Assembly (NCBI GenBank): GCA_946633495.1
Contig: CAMPAX010000038.1
Location: forward strand, 1 to 14,513
Reading direction: 5' to 3'
Length of the DNA: 14,513 nucleotides
Origin: an uncultured Lachnospiraceae bacterium
GTDB taxonomy: Bacteria; Bacillota; Clostridia; Lachnospirales; Lachnospiraceae
Shown in pieces: positions 8,191-14,356 of the stretch (positions are counted from its first letter, which is position 1; the number at the start of each line of letters is the position of its first letter). The notes under the pieces were generated by a model, which worked only from the letters and a program-made list of their open reading frames with translations, was not told the origin of the DNA and searched no databases. The position numbers and the translations under genes were made by a program.

Positions 8191-8317
8191 CACCGTGGGG
8201 TAGAGCGGGTCAAAGTGGGGGAGAGTGGAACGGAGTGGATCGAGTGGAGTGCAGTGGATCAGAGTGGGTTAGAGTGGGTTAGATTGGGTTAGATTGGGTT
8301 AGATTGGGTTAGATTGG
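8191..8317 (+). repeat. Degenerate 10-bp tandem array with phased G-tracts (G-quadruplex motif)
   Basis: G-tracts start at 8197, 8207, 8217, 8227, 8237, 8246, 8256, 8266, 8276, 8286, 8296, 8306 and 8316: thirteen tracts at 10-base steps with a single 9-base step. The left part is degenerate (units such as GAGAGTGGAA and CGGAGTGGAT). The right part is nearly perfect, with two AGAGTGGGTT units followed by three AGATTGGGTT units and a partial one. From 8266 to 8308 five GGG runs are separated by exactly 7 bases, which fits the G3N(1-7) quadruplex pattern on the + strand. Confidence 0.88.
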
Positions 8318-8338
8318 ATCTGGCCCTGATCATAAGGA

Positions 8339-8367
8339 AAGGGCCACGGCATAGTGCCGTGGCCCTT
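8339..8367 (-). terminator. Intrinsic terminator of the diguanylate cyclase gene
   Basis: A perfect 13-base-pair GC-rich stem (8339-8351 with 8355-8367) with a 3-base loop. Read on the minus strand it ends in TTTCCTT, and it lies 66 bases beyond the stop codon of the minus-strand gene. The + side is less T-rich, so it serves mainly the minus strand, though it may block both. Confidence 0.85.
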
Positions 8368-8433
8368 GGTAGTAGTTCTGTAAATCAGTTTTTCGAAGCT
8401 TTGTCAGATGAAACAACTTTCCTGACTGCCGGC

Positions 8434-10140
8434 TTACGGCTCGACATTGTCTACACCGTCTACGATGATACGTCCACGGCCATGTGTCTTGCCGTAGTAC
8501 ATCGCCTTATCGGAACGGTCCAGCGTAAGCTCTGTGTCCTGTACGGTGGTGGGGTAGTTCGCTACACCGAGGCTTGTGTTGATATTGATCTCGTAATCCT
8601 CAAAATGTATGACGGTGGTTCGGATCTTCTCATGCAGCTCGGCTGCAATCTCTCTGGCCTTCTCTAACGGTGTGTCCGGAAGGATGAGAAGGAACTCTTC
8701 ACCGCCGAAGCGGACTGCCATTCCATTGTACTTCTTTGCAACTGTCCAATCAGATTTTGCTACAGACCGGATCGCCTCATCACCGGCCAAATGCCCGTAA
8801 GTATCATTTACATTCTTGAAGTGGTCGATATCCAGCATGAGAACGGAGATGGTGCCGCCCTTTTCCTGAGCCTCTCGAAGCATGTCCGGATAGACCTGAT
8901 TGAAGTAAATTCGGTTATAGATCTTGGTAAGACCGTCTTTCTTGGCCATATCCTCGGTTGTCAGGTACAGCCGATCCTTGATCATGGCGGTGGTGAGATC
9001 GCCGATAGCGGTCTTATAGAAGTCGTATCCGCCGTAGAAGAAGTCGTACTTCTCGCCGGCTATGATCATGACACCGTACAGCGTGCCCTGCTCAAAGGCC
9101 GGGATTGCGGAAATGCAGCATCCGCGTCGTTCAAAGTAAGGAAGGAACTGATCATAGTTATCACAGATCACCAATGGTTCCGTGGAGCCGCTGTTTTTAA
9201 ATTCCTCAAAGATCTGATATGCTTCTTTCTTCAGGCGCTCCCGCCCGTAATTCTTGTCTGTATAGGCCTCGAATATGACATCTTCATTCAGACAGACTTC
9301 CTTTTCGATCAGGAAGCAGCAGATGTTGGCGTTCTTTAACTCAACTAACCGCTGTACCATGAACTGCAAACTTTCCGAAAGATCAAATGTAGCTGTAAAG
9401 TGTGATGTGATATCGATCAGTGCGTGTGTCTCTTCACTGCGTTTCTTCAGATCGGACAGAGCGTCATTTAACTGTACCCGCTGATAGTTGATGGTTTCGT
9501 TTACTTCTTCAAGACGCTGCTGCATCTCTACAAGTCCGGTGTTCTCTTCCTCGATATCCAGATTTCGGAAGAAGATATCGGTGTACTGCTTGTCCATGTA
9601 GATCATACTCTGGATCGTGATCTGACGAAGCAGATGAACCAGTGGGAAGAGAAATGCGCCTGCAAGCAGGATGAGAATAGCGATCGCCCTGTCAAAGAGT
9701 CCGCGGAACGGAAGCACCATGGCCAGCATCAGCATCGTGGTAAAGAAGAAAAAGTCACGGTATGTGATCATGATGTCATAGACATCGTTCAGCAGGACGC
9801 TTTCACAGATCAACAGTATGCCATAGATCAGGAACATACCGAGAACCGGAATCGGGATGGATCCGATGAACGCTCCGGCGATCATGGCTCCGAGATATAC
9901 GAATACCTTATATACGTATATTCCCGAATAATACTCTTTTCGTTGGCTGTATCGCTGATAGAATATGTCAAACACAAAGCAGGCGACACAGAGGACCAGA
10001 TAGAATATCATACTTGCTACCGTGGTCCCGCTGTCCATGAAAAGATAGGATAGAACAACGGATATCGCCAGAAAGAACAATATGATTCTGTGAAACTTTC
10101 TTGAGGATTCTAAATATGAATTTTTTAAAATCGTTAGCAT
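8434..10140 (-). CDS. Membrane GAF-GGDEF diguanylate cyclase
   Basis: Predicted to make the second messenger cyclic di-GMP from two GTP at the membrane. The 568-residue product has about six hydrophobic membrane segments (residues roughly 18-35, 40-60, 74-94, 95-115, 129-146, 151-170), a charged helical linker likely to be a coiled coil (196-240), a GAF-like sensor domain (about 241-392) and a GGDEF domain (about 400-562). The active-site loop is GGEEF (479-483), and D437/D439 in LDIDHFK fit the metal-binding site, so it should be active. The product-inhibition RxxD motif is absent: KYNG occupies its place (470-473). The ATG at 10138-10140 is chosen because AGGAG (10148-10152) lies 7 bases upstream; an in-frame TTG at 10236 would add 32 residues but has no good ribosome site. 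Monocistronic, with its own promoter and terminator. The ligand of the sensor part is unknown. Confidence 0.9.
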   Translation of the reverse strand: MLTILKNSYLESSRKFHRIILFFLAISVVLSYLFMDSGTTVASMIFYLVLCVACFVFDIFYQRYSQRKEYYSGIYVYKVFVYLGAMIAGAFIGSIPIPVLGMFLIYGILLICESVLLNDVYDIMITYRDFFFFTTMLMLAMVLPFRGLFDRAIAILILLAGAFLFPLVHLLRQITIQSMIYMDKQYTDIFFRNLDIEEENTGLVEMQQRLEEVNETINYQRVQLNDALSDLKKRSEETHALIDITSHFTATFDLSESLQFMVQRLVELKNANICCFLIEKEVCLNEDVIFEAYTDKNYGRERLKKEAYQIFEEFKNSGSTEPLVICDNYDQFLPYFERRGCCISAIPAFEQGTLYGVMIIAGEKYDFFYGGYDFYKTAIGDLTTAMIKDRLYLTTEDMAKKDGLTKIYNRIYFNQVYPDMLREAQEKGGTISVLMLDIDHFKNVNDTYGHLAGDEAIRSVAKSDWTVAKKYNGMAVRFGGEEFLLILPDTPLEKAREIAAELHEKIRTTVIHFEDYEININTSLGVANYPTTVQDTELTLDRSDKAMYYGKTHGRGRIIVDGVDNVEP

Positions 10141-10261
10141 AGACCTACTCCTGTCCGGCGATAACGAGATCGGGCCCCCCTGTATGGACTTCCGGATCTT
10201 TGATGCCTGATTTATAAATTCTCGAATGTGAATCAAAAAGATATAGATTACCCCTTAGTTT

Positions 10262-10290
10262 ATTTTACCAAAAACAGAACTCTTATTCAA
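10262..10290 (-). promoter_or_regulatory. Probable promoter of the diguanylate cyclase gene
   Basis: On the minus strand TTGAAT (10290-10285), a 17-base spacer and TAAAAT (10267-10262) form a good sigma-A-like promoter. The leader to the chosen ATG would be about 115 bases. It diverges from the folP promoter about 50 bases away. Confidence 0.6.
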
Positions 10291-10316
10291 TTGTTATTTT
10301 TGGTTTTGTAAAGGTA

Positions 10317-10348
10317 TTGTAAATTGTTTTTTCGTCCTTTATTATAAT
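10317..10348 (+). promoter_or_regulatory. Probable folP promoter
   Basis: TATAAT at 10343-10348 is a perfect -10 box. The best -35 candidate, TTGTAA at 10317-10322, has a 20-base spacer, longer than ideal, so the promoter may be weak or need an activator. The predicted start is near 10355. Confidence 0.5.
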
Positions 10349-10357
10349 GTGATGACA

Positions 10358-10413
10358 GGGTCAGAAGGAACGGGCGGCGCGCTTTTGCGGCCGCCACGGA
10401 CATTGATTGACCC
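10358..10413 (+). promoter_or_regulatory. GC-rich structured leader of folP
   Basis: GGCGGC (10373-10378) and CGC (10380-10382) pair with GCG (10387-10389) and GCCGCC (10390-10395) around a TTTT loop with one bulged G. An outer GGGTCA (10358-10363) can pair with TGACCC (10408-10413). No T-run follows, so it is not a terminator. It starts at the predicted 5' end of the folP mRNA. It does not resemble the known tetrahydrofolate riboswitch as far as I can judge by eye. Confidence 0.45.
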
Positions 10414-10509
10414 GGAAAACAAGAACGGTGCAGTCATTTTGCAGAGTGAAAGTGAAATAACAAAGATGAAATGACCAGAGCAAAAAAAGAAGTTGAAGGA
10501 GGTTCGGAT

Positions 10510-11412
10510 ATGCTGAGAATCGGGAAAAGGGATTTCCGGGAAAACGGCGATCATGTTTATATTATGGGAATCCTGAATCTGACACCGGATTCCTTCTCTG
10601 ACGGAGGCAGATTTCTGGATTATGATGCCTCCATGAGACATACGGAGGAGATGATCCGTGACGGAGCGGACATTGTGGATCTGGGGGCTGAAAGCACAAA
10701 ACCCGGATTCCTTCCGGTTTCTGCGGAAGAAGAGACGGAACGTCTGATAAAGGTCCTGCGGGCTGTTCGAAAAAACTTTGATATCCCCATTTCCGTGGAT
10801 ACGTATAAGGCGGAGGTGATGGATGCGGCTTTTGCAGAGGGCGCAGATCTGGGAAATGATATCTGGGGCCTTCGTTACGAAGAACTTCATCCGGAAGCGG
10901 CGGAGCATCAGCTGCTTACGATGGCAGAGGTGGCGGCAAAGTATAAAAAACCTATGGTTCTTATGCATAATGATCTACTTGACCGAAGCCAGGAGGCGCG
11001 GACAGAGGAACAGTGGACACGGTCCGGTGTGCCGCGTAATGCACGGGAGGATGTGGTGCTGAGGGTCTCGGAAGGGCTGAAACGGTCTATGGAAACAGCG
11101 GAAGAAGCCGGTATCGATAAAGACCGGCTGATCCTGGATCCGGGTGTCGGCTTTGCCAAAACGCTGGAAGAGAATCAGCGTGTGCTGGCAAATCTGTCGT
11201 CTTTTGGGACTCTTGGGTGCGGACTGCTTTTAGGAGCTTCCAGAAAATCCGTGATCGGAGATACACTGCACCTTCCTCCGGAAGAAAGAGAGGAAGGAAC
11301 GCTGGTCACATCGATCCTTGCAGCAGAAGCGGGGTTTTGTTTTGTTCGGGTGCATGACGTGAAGAAAAACCGCAGGGCGTTGGATTTTTATGAACGGATC
11401 CGGGGGATGTGA
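10510..11412 (+). CDS. folP: Dihydropteroate synthase
   Basis: Condenses 6-hydroxymethyl-dihydropterin pyrophosphate with p-aminobenzoate to dihydropteroate in folate synthesis; the sulfonamide target. The 300-residue TIM-barrel protein (usual length about 270-285) shows MGILNLTPDSFSDGG (residues 19-33), DLGAEST-PG (57-66), SVDT (95-98), ND at 116-117, LDPGVGFAKT (209-218), LGASRKS (241-247) and RVHDV (280-284). Two loop positions are unusual: K64 where STRPG has Arg, and MHND (152-155) in place of MHM-G. A longer loop at about 125-185 accounts for the extra length. The ATG at 10510 is preferred to the in-frame ATG at 10471 because AAGGAGG (10496-10502) precedes it by 7 bases. No other folate gene is adjacent. 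Confidence 0.93.
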   Translation: MLRIGKRDFRENGDHVYIMGILNLTPDSFSDGGRFLDYDASMRHTEEMIRDGADIVDLGAESTKPGFLPVSAEEETERLIKVLRAVRKNFDIPISVDTYKAEVMDAAFAEGADLGNDIWGLRYEELHPEAAEHQLLTMAEVAAKYKKPMVLMHNDLLDRSQEARTEEQWTRSGVPRNAREDVVLRVSEGLKRSMETAEEAGIDKDRLILDPGVGFAKTLEENQRVLANLSSFGTLGCGLLLGASRKSVIGDTLHLPPEEREEGTLVTSILAAEAGFCFVRVHDVKKNRRALDFYERIRGM

Positions 11413-11420
11413 ATGGCGAA

Positions 11421-11486
11421 AAGCCTTGAAAAACGGGGATTTATGTAACCCTGAGGCTTGAAATCAGCGAAATTTAGCGGTTTTTT
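11421..11486 (+). terminator. Weak terminator-like element after folP
   Basis: AAGCCT (11421-11426) pairs with AGGCTT (11454-11459), with an inner GGG/CCC, and a T6 run occurs at 11481-11486. The T-run is 21 bases beyond the stem, so this is not a classical terminator. T6 and A6 (11490-11495) can also pair around GAT. Confidence 0.25.
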
Positions 11487-11519
11487 GATAAAAAAGCTAC
11501 AATATCTTGTGGAAAAGTA

Positions 11520-11548
11520 TTGAAATATATAGGAAAGACGTGTATAAT
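11520..11548 (+). promoter_or_regulatory. Promoter of the HU gene
   Basis: TTGAAA at 11520-11525, a 17-base spacer and TATAAT at 11543-11548. This is an 11 of 12 consensus match, suited to an abundant nucleoid protein. The leader of about 85 bases contains a short hairpin around CACC...GGTG near 11571-11588. Confidence 0.88.
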
Positions 11549-11638
11549 AGCGCTTGTAACTGATTCGGGAACACCGATGACTTTGGTGCTGATCCGGAGA
11601 GGGATTCTATTCTATAATATGGAAAGGAAGCAAAAACT

Positions 11639-11950
11639 ATGAACAAGACAGAACTTGTGGCAGCAATTGCTGAATCTACAGGACTTAGCAAGAAGCAGGC
11701 AGAAGATGCAGTAAAGGCATTTGTAGAGGTTGTTTCTGATCAGCTTCAGAAGAAGGAAAAGGTTCAGCTGATCGGCTTTGGTACATTTGAAACAACCGAG
11801 AGAAAGGCAAGAGAAGGACATAACCCGAGAGATCCTAAGAAGACTGTTACAATTCCGGCATGCACACAGCCGAAGTTCAAGGCAGGCGCAGCTCTGAAGG
11901 AGAAGGTTAACACCAAGCCGGCTAAGAAGGCTGCTAAAAAGAAGAAATAA
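11639..11950 (+). CDS. hup: HU-family DNA-binding protein
   Basis: A small dimeric nucleoid protein that bends and compacts DNA without strong sequence preference. The 103-residue product begins MNKTELVAAIAE-TGLSKKQAEDAV, the HU dimerisation helices, followed by the hallmark GFGTF and the beta-arm with the intercalating proline in GHNPRDPKK. It is longer than the usual 90-94 residues because of a basic tail, KPAKKAAKKKK, after residue 92. Start ATG follows an AAAGGAA site by about 10 bases. The gene stands alone between its own promoter and terminator. HU rather than IHF is judged from sequence character and the single stand-alone gene. Confidence 0.95.
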   Translation: MNKTELVAAIAESTGLSKKQAEDAVKAFVEVVSDQLQKKEKVQLIGFGTFETTERKAREGHNPRDPKKTVTIPACTQPKFKAGAALKEKVNTKPAKKAAKKKK

Positions 11951-11975
11951 TTTATAGATAGTCTATACAAAAAAT

Positions 11976-12000
11976 CCCCGGCTTCGGTCGGGGCTTTTTT
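11976..12000 (+). terminator. Intrinsic terminator of the HU gene, UUCG tetraloop
   Basis: CCCCGGC (11976-11982) pairs with GGTCGGGG (11987-11993, one GU pair) around a TTCG loop closed by C-G, an exceptionally stable tetraloop. A T-run starts at 11995 and A-rich sequence precedes the stem, so it could act on both strands. Confidence 0.93.
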
Positions 12001-12011
12001 GTGGCTGTCTG

Positions 12012-12133
12012 CGGAATACTGGCCAAATGCCTGCAGTGAGGAGGCGATCCTTCCTGAACCCTTCTCGCTGCCTCCATCCGAAAATCTTTTGAATTTATCC
12101 ACTCCATAGTATTCCGAAAGATGCCGAAAGATG
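12012..12133. repeat. Nested inverted repeats and a 10-bp tandem duplication upstream of asnB
   Basis: CGGAATACT (12012-12020) is the exact reverse complement of AGTATTCCG (12108-12116). Inside it GGAGGC (12040-12045) matches GCCTCC (12070-12075). The right arm overlaps a perfect tandem duplication of CCGAAAGATG (12114-12123 and 12124-12133). No coding frame is evident. The element lies between the HU terminator and the asnB promoter, so it may be a structured RNA, a remnant of a small mobile repeat, or an operator region. Confidence 0.5.
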
Positions 12134-12147
12134 AAAATGTTATAGGC

Positions 12148-12176
12148 TTGAAAAGGGATTTATGATATACTATATC
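12148..12176 (+). promoter_or_regulatory. Probable asnB promoter
   Basis: TTGAAA (12148-12153) with a 17-base spacer to TATATC (12171-12176). An overlapping extended -10, TGATATACT at 12163-12171, is an alternative. Either places the start near 12178, leaving a leader of about 170 bases. Confidence 0.6.
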
Positions 12177-12177
12177 T

Positions 12178-12347
12178 GTTGTTCCAAAATCCGGCACAAA
12201 GGAAGAGAGGCAGGTTGTTCCACCTGCTTATGGAGGAATTATCCGGAGGAGCAGATTCATATCGAAAAAAAGGGAACCCTTCGGATCAGGATCATCCGGC
12301 GGAGTACCCGGATCATAGAATAAAGGCGCAACAGGAGAGATAAGGCA
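12178..12347 (+). promoter_or_regulatory. Long asnB 5' leader with two hairpins
   Basis: GCAGGT (12210-12215) pairs with ACCTGC (12222-12227) around TGTTCC, and ATCCGG (12294-12299) pairs with CCGGAT (12308-12313). AAGGG-AA-CCCTT occurs at 12270-12281. There is no T-box signature (AGGGTGG-ACCGCG) and no T-run after the stems. A regulatory function is possible but not shown. Confidence 0.35.
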
Positions 12348-14183
12348 ATGTGTGGTTTTTCAGGTTATTTTGGAACCGGTGACTATGACCGTGAACAGGT
12401 GGTCAGGAAGATGAGTGAGAAGATCGCTCACCGCGGACCGGACGGGGAAGGCGTATTTGTTGATGATTATGTGGCACTGGGACATAGACGCCTCAGCATC
12501 ATCGATCTGGAACTGGGAATTCAGCCCATGTACAGCGCGGACGGACGGTACGTCATCGTTTTTAACGGGGAGATCTATAATTATAAGGATATTCAGAGAA
12601 AACTGAAAAAGGATCATGGAGTGACATTTCAGACGAACTCCGACACGGAGGCGCTTCTGCAGACGTATATGATCTATGGAGAGAAGACCGCTTCCCTGCT
12701 TCGGGGAATGTTTGCATTTGTGATCTATGACCGGGAGGAGCATAAGATCTACGGCGCCCGGGATGCGTTTGGGATCAAGCCGTTTTATTATGCGAAAATG
12801 AAGGATACGCTGCTCTTCGGTTCGGAGATCAAGTCCTTCCTTCCGCATCCGGCATTTAAAAAGGAAATCAATCATGAAGCTTTGAAAATGTATCTGATCT
12901 TCCAGTATTCACCCATGAAGGAAACTCTGTTCCGGAATGTCTATAAGCTGGAACCGGGAACGTACTTCACCTATGATGGGGAGAAGATGAAGACAGAAAG
13001 ATATTTCAATGCGTCCTTCCGCACGAAGCCGATCTCAGAGGATGAGGCGGCAGAGGGAATCTTCAAGGAGGTGGAAAACTCCGTAAAGTATCATCTTATC
13101 GCAGACGTGGAGGTTGGATCCTTCCTGTCCGGCGGCGTGGATTCCAGCTTTATCGCCACCATGGCCAGACCGGACAAGACTTATTCCGTAGGATTTAAGA
13201 CAGATGGGTTTGATGAGAGCATGGACGCCAAGGCCCTTTGCGATATTCTGAAGATCAAGAATCGGCGCAGGGAGATCACGGCGGATGAATTCTTTGAGGT
13301 GCTTCCTGCCGTACAGTATCAGTCGGATGAACCCCATGCAAACCTGTCGGCGGTACCGCTTTATTTCCTTTCCGAAATGGCAGCAGAGGATCTGAAGGTC
13401 GTTCTTTCCGGCGAAGGAGCGGATGAATTCTTCGGCGGTTATGAAACTTATCACGGCAGCAAGTCGGGGAGTGTCTATAAGGCCATTGTCCCGAGAAAAC
13501 TACGTGGATGGATCGGCAGAAAGATCGGTGACCGGGATCACAGAGGTCTGAATTTCTTCAAGAGAAATGCCCTGGATCTGGAGGATTCCTATATCGGACA
13601 GGCCTTTATCATGGATAATGACCAGGCGAATGACCTTCTGCAGGAGAACTACAGAAGCAACCTTACCTATCAGGATGTCACACGTCCGTATTTTGAGAAA
13701 GTAAAGGGGAAGGATGAACTGCATAAGAAGATGTATCTGGATATGCATCTCTGGCTTCCGAATGACATCCTTCTGAAAGCGGACAAGATGACCATGGCAC
13801 ATTCCCTGGAGCTTCGTGTACCCTATCTGGACCGAAAGGTATGGAGCTATGCCAGAACCCTTCCGTCGAATCTTCTGATCGATGATCATCAGACCAAGAC
13901 TGTATTCCGGAAGAGCTCCGATAAGGTCCTGCCGGAGGAATGGGTTAAGCGTAAGAAGAAAGGCTTCCCGGTTCCCATTCGCCAGTGGCTTTGGGAGGAA
14001 AAGTATGCGTCCCGATTCCGCGAAATGTTTGAACAGCCTTTTGCAAAGGAATTCTTCCACACAGAGATCCTGCTGCAATGGCTGAAGGATCATCAGGAGA
14101 AAAAGGCAAACAATCAGAGGAAGCTGTATACAGTGTATGCATTTCTGCTCTGGTACAAGGCTTATTTTGTGGATGCAGACTGA
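12348..14183 (+). CDS. asnB: Glutamine-hydrolysing asparagine synthetase
   Basis: Makes asparagine from aspartate, glutamine and ATP in the cytosol. The 611-residue product starts MCGF, so removal of Met exposes the Cys nucleophile of the N-terminal glutaminase domain. Other glutamine-site residues are visible: HRGPDG (28-33), the RRLSIIDL block (47-54), FNGEIYN (72-78) and NSDTE (97-101). The C-terminal synthetase domain has the ATP pyrophosphatase P-loop SGGVDSS at residues 261-267 and the downstream GEGADEFFGGY motif. The DKMTMAHSLELRVPYLD segment and the KGFP-P--W block near the end are typical of the long AsnB type. AGGAGA at 12333-12338 lies 9 bases before ATG. Monocistronic as far as can be seen, with no clear terminator after it. 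Confidence 0.97.
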   Translation: MCGFSGYFGTGDYDREQVVRKMSEKIAHRGPDGEGVFVDDYVALGHRRLSIIDLELGIQPMYSADGRYVIVFNGEIYNYKDIQRKLKKDHGVTFQTNSDTEALLQTYMIYGEKTASLLRGMFAFVIYDREEHKIYGARDAFGIKPFYYAKMKDTLLFGSEIKSFLPHPAFKKEINHEALKMYLIFQYSPMKETLFRNVYKLEPGTYFTYDGEKMKTERYFNASFRTKPISEDEAAEGIFKEVENSVKYHLIADVEVGSFLSGGVDSSFIATMARPDKTYSVGFKTDGFDESMDAKALCDILKIKNRRREITADEFFEVLPAVQYQSDEPHANLSAVPLYFLSEMAAEDLKVVLSGEGADEFFGGYETYHGSKSGSVYKAIVPRKLRGWIGRKIGDRDHRGLNFFKRNALDLEDSYIGQAFIMDNDQANDLLQENYRSNLTYQDVTRPYFEKVKGKDELHKKMYLDMHLWLPNDILLKADKMTMAHSLELRVPYLDRKVWSYARTLPSNLLIDDHQTKTVFRKSSDKVLPEEWVKRKKKGFPVPIRQWLWEEKYASRFREMFEQPFAKEFFHTEILLQWLKDHQEKKANNQRKLYTVYAFLLWYKAYFVDAD

Positions 14184-14196
14184 TGGGGCGGTACGG

Positions 14197-14296
14197 AGTA
14201 AGAAAAAAAGTAAGAAATACGAAGTAAGAAATACGAAGTAGAAATACGAAGTAAGAAATAAAAAGTAAGAAATAAAAAGTAAGAAATAAAAAGTAA
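14197..14296. repeat. 14-bp A-rich tandem repeat (VNTR-like)
   Basis: About seven units. The first is degenerate (14197-14208). Two perfect AGTAAGAAATACGA units (14209-14222, 14223-14236) and one with a single-base deletion (14237-14249) follow, then three perfect AGTAAGAAATAAAA units (14250-14263, 14264-14277, 14278-14291) and a partial AGTAA. The variants are grouped in blocks, as expected from replication slippage. It lies between the asnB stop and the next gene. Confidence 0.92.
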
Positions 14297-14356
14297 AGTA
14301 TCACGGAGCAGATGGGTGAGAAGCCTTCTGCAGGGAAGAAAAAGGGGGGACATTCC

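Larger units (their letters stand above)
7988..8338. other. Non-coding spacer between convergent units
   Basis: No convincing gene is present. The longest open frame (TTG at 8064 to 8282, +) has no ribosome binding site and runs into the repeat. The spacer holds a perfect 14-base palindrome (8086-8099), an 8-base inverted repeat (8126-8133 with 8139-8146) and the phased G-tract array at 8191-8317. It is bounded by the tuf terminator on the left and by the terminator of the minus-strand cyclase gene on the right. Confidence 0.7.

Noticed and set aside
8064..8282. 72-codon + strand frame starting with TTG in the spacer after tuf
   Set aside because: No Shine-Dalgarno site, a low-complexity C-terminal half produced by the G-tract repeat, and no family resemblance.
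10141..10236. Upstream TTG start adding 32 residues to the diguanylate cyclase
   Set aside because: Poor ribosome site, while the ATG at 10140 has AGGAG at ideal spacing and begins just before the first membrane segment.
10141..10260. Cyclic di-GMP riboswitch ahead of the diguanylate cyclase gene
   Set aside because: The leader is short and I could not find the conserved GEMM-type core by eye.
10471..10509. Upstream ATG for folP at 10471
   Set aside because: The AAGGAGG at 10496-10502 lies inside that extension and is correctly spaced for the ATG at 10510; the extra residues do not match the family.
10355..10509. Tetrahydrofolate riboswitch ahead of folP
   Set aside because: Leader helices do not match the known consensus as I recall it; a covariance model search would settle it.
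11613..11618. Second TATAAT just upstream of the HU ribosome binding site
   Set aside because: No -35 box at suitable spacing, and it would leave almost no leader before the Shine-Dalgarno site.
12178..12347. T-box riboswitch for asnB
   Set aside because: No AGGGTGG-ACCGCG core and no terminator T-run after the leader hairpins.
14197..14296. CRISPR array
   Set aside because: Units of 14 bases are directly adjacent without unique spacers, so this is a simple tandem repeat.
14162..14353. Minus-strand frame rich in Phe, Leu, Ser and Tyr across the repeat after asnB
   Set aside because: Its composition is a by-product of translating the A-rich repeat from the other strand; no start signals.
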